64,000 bases of DNA, taken from Streptomyces sp. NBC_00083 (GTDB taxonomy: Bacteria > Actinomycetota > Actinomycetes > Streptomycetales > Streptomycetaceae). Position 1 is the stretch's first letter. Every line of letters begins with the position of its first letter. The notes beneath the pieces were generated by a model. That model was not told the origin of the DNA. It saw only the letters and a list, made by a program, of their open reading frames with translations, and made no database searches. Shown in pieces: positions 63,101 through 64,000 of the stretch. The stretch covers positions 1,612,001 to 1,676,000 of the forward strand of contig NZ_JAPELY010000002.1 in assembly GCF_026343295.1 (NCBI RefSeq), read 5' to 3'. The position numbers and the translations under genes are program-made.

Positions 63101-64000
63101 ACTCGAAGGCCACGGCCGCGAGAGCCGCCACGTGGCGGCCGCCGCGGGCGTCGAGCCGGAGCTGTCACGGACCGTCGGCTGGTTCACCACCCTCTTCCCC
63201 GTGACCGTCGACCCCGGCGCCGCCGAGGACTTCACCGCACCCGGCTACCTCGCCGCCGCACTCAAGGCGGTCAAGGAAGACCTGGCCCGGGTACCGGCGG
63301 GCGGCCTCTCCTACGGCGCGCTGCGCCACCTGGCCGGCGCCGCCTTCACCGCTCCCGCCCCCCAGGTCCTCTTCAACTACCTGGGCCGCTTCGACGCGGG
63401 CACCGAACAGGACTGGCAACCGGCCGGAGCGACCGGCCAGTTGGGCGAGAAGCGCGACCCGCGCATGCGCCTGCCGCGCGCCCTGGAGTTCAACGCGATC
63501 GCCGAGCCCTCCGCCACCGGCGACTACGAACTCGTCACCACCGTCTCCTGGCCCGAGGGGATGTTCGACGACGAGGACGTGGAGACGCTCGGCGGCTACT
63601 ACCGGACCGCCCTCGCCGGCCTCGCCGCGCTGGACCGCGGCGGCCACTCGCCCAGCGACTTCCCGCTGGTCCGCCTCACCCAGGCCGACGTCGACGCCCT
63701 GGACGGACCCGAACTGCGCGACGTCCTGCCGCTGACCCCGCTCCAGGAAGGCCTCTACTTCCACTCGGTCTTCGACGAGGACTCCACGGGCAGCTACGTC
63801 GAGCAGCAACTCCTCACCCTGGAAGGCGCCATCGACGCCGACCGCCTGGAGGCCGCGGCGACCCGCCTGTTCGCCCTGTACCCGAACCTCGCCGCACGCT
63901 TCACGGCGCTCGCCGACGGCCGCGTCGTCTCCGTCCTGGACGGCGGCGCCACGGCGCCCTTCACCACGGTCGACCGGGCCGGCATCACCGACGACGAGAT
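60135..64000 (+). CDS. cchH: Coelichelin NRPS, CchH (N-terminal part; runs off the window)
   Basis: About 1288 codons are visible and the gene continues past the right edge. After a 125-residue leader come module 1 A (about 130-645; TSGSTGRPKG, YRTGDLAR, NGKLDRR), T (LGGDSILA near residue 680), an epimerisation domain (HHVVVDGVSW near residue 855, NYLGRFD later) and the start of the module 2 condensation domain (LPLTPLQEGLYFHS near residue 1197). The specificity residues read D-I-N-Y-W-G-G-I-G-K, which I recall as the code of CchH module 1 for N5-formyl-N5-hydroxyornithine. A-T-E-C order matches the trimodular coelichelin synthetase. Start is one of two adjacent ATGs (60135 or 60138). Confidence 0.93.
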   Translation, partial: MMEPSARLVLFTPARLADVRRRLGGYGDRTIAEASAIGLAYWATGRSPEGLELAPGTLFPDLLGWVDNGGAAPRGWEVAEAASDGIRIAVPDGVPVAEAQLALDDLADFPDRPLATIGPVGAVERLATLARWNDTDADRVRPTIVEMFREQARLRPDAIAVVDGRRSLTYRQASEKSAQLAHHLLERGLTAEQVVGISLGRSADMVVGLLGVLQAGCAFVPLDPQWPAARRAVVIDDARVALQLNTTGEHDPAEPAAASVDLDDWRYGEHPTGAPGITVPGDALAYVIFTSGSTGRPKGAMIRHEAISERLLWQVEEILHFGHDDASLFKAPLSFDISINEIFLPLVCGGRLVVLRPGGERDPHHMLGVIADQRVTFTYLVSSMLDVLLEIAGDSDRLDSLRHVWCGGEVLTPELYERFRTRLGIPMYHGYGPAETTIGVSHVIYRGAAERLSTSIGKANPNTQLYVLDDELRPVPAGVGGELYVGGFLLGRGYVNAPGLTASRFVANPFANDGSRLYRTGDLARFAPDGSLDFLGRADNQVKIRGMRLELEDVEAGLAEHPGVRHTCVVAKKNSAGGTYLVGYVIPAAGSGDLRADAVKEWAAGHMVEYMVPAHIVVMNAFPLTANGKLDRRALPEPEIGTGAFVRPSTDDERAVCTAVASVLRLDEVGVDQDFFALGGDSILAISLLSALREAGLYVSAGQIFANSVLGALAAVASREDRARVDHDDIPTGPVTASPIVQWLGETTDAIDGFVQSVVLNTPAELTAGTLDAVLAALVARHDMLRARLVRGDRWSFDIPAPDGAKADWQESEGPLDTCVALATEGLDPDNGVMLRAVWRRAARQLVVVVHHVVVDGVSWRVLMDDLATAWRQSSAGEAVELPPVGTSFRRWTQLLESTPFDRDRAHFERPLPGPDARLGRREPTGADTVERERERTFTVGADLTAALLGEIPAKFHAGVNDVLLTALAVTLARWRRDRGQDQTFAHIELEGHGRESRHVAAAAGVEPELSRTVGWFTTLFPVTVDPGAAEDFTAPGYLAAALKAVKEDLARVPAGGLSYGALRHLAGAAFTAPAPQVLFNYLGRFDAGTEQDWQPAGATGQLGEKRDPRMRLPRALEFNAIAEPSATGDYELVTTVSWPEGMFDDEDVETLGGYYRTALAGLAALDRGGHSPSDFPLVRLTQADVDALDGPELRDVLPLTPLQEGLYFHSVFDEDSTGSYVEQQLLTLEGAIDADRLEAAATRLFALYPNLAARFTALADGRVVSVLDGGATAPFTTVDRAGITDDE

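Overview
The window looks like a Streptomyces chromosome segment. It has very high GC with strong third-position GC bias, many GTG starts and ATGA/GTGA overlaps, and typical Streptomyces gene families (LmbU-type regulator, SepF paralogue, DUF6099, Hen1-Pnkp, F420-type LLM enzyme). The right end carries a coelichelin-type siderophore locus in the gene order I know from Streptomyces coelicolor. I saw no rRNA, tRNA, CRISPR array, transposase or integrase.

1-12.2 kb is a small, unidentified NRPS locus cut by the left edge. Two genes read left (a C-A-T module and a Baeyer-Villiger monooxygenase). Five read right from a shared divergent promoter: an LmbU/NovE-type regulator with a TTG start, a type II thioesterase, a mycofactocin-type SDR, a second C-A-T module and another SDR. 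The two modules decay in complementary ways. One has an intact-looking condensation domain and a degenerate adenylation domain. The other has a degenerate condensation domain and a textbook threonine code.

12.2-31.5 kb is ordinary Streptomyces gene content: a membrane protein with an ImmA/IrrE-type peptidase, katG divergent from a Fur/CatR regulator, sepF, an ATPase-MazG pair, DUF6099, an LLM oxidoreductase, homocysteine methyltransferase, the Hen1-Pnkp RNA-repair pair, arginine deiminase, ornithine carbamoyltransferase, and an APC permease preceded by a promoter and a strong terminator hairpin.

31.5-39.5 kb is an aromatic-acid catabolic cluster best read as CoA-dependent anthranilate (2-aminobenzoate) degradation: CoA ligase, anthraniloyl/salicylyl-CoA monooxygenase-reductase, enoyl-CoA hydratase, acyl-CoA dehydrogenase, RidA and a PaaX-type regulator. 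Two near-identical palindromic operators sit in its two divergent promoters. 39.6-41.6 kb holds two genes of 4-hydroxyproline catabolism; the rest of that pathway is not next to them.

41.7-51.2 kb is the most unusual part: an accessory island of lower GC, rich in TTA codons. It encodes a CRP-like cNMP-binding regulator, a class III nucleotidyl-cyclase-like protein, two large paralogous proteins with degenerate P-loops, an SPFH-like protein, a 78-residue protein, a protein of unknown function, an HTH protein and a protein with a nucleoside-deoxyribosyltransferase-like (TIR-related) domain. Four of these share a short motif, G-x-[VI]-N-[TA]-G-x-V-x-G-[GD]-Q, resembling the amyloid-type signalling motifs that link NLR-like receptors to partners encoded next door. 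I infer a multi-component conflict (anti-phage or self/non-self) system combining cyclic-nucleotide signalling with motif-templated assembly.

51.3-64 kb is the coelichelin locus cchA-cchH: hydroxyornithine formyltransferase, ornithine N5-hydroxylase, two permeases, ATPase, binding lipoprotein, exporter, and the start of the trimodular NRPS. Five DmdR/IdeR-type iron boxes sit in front of its transcription units.
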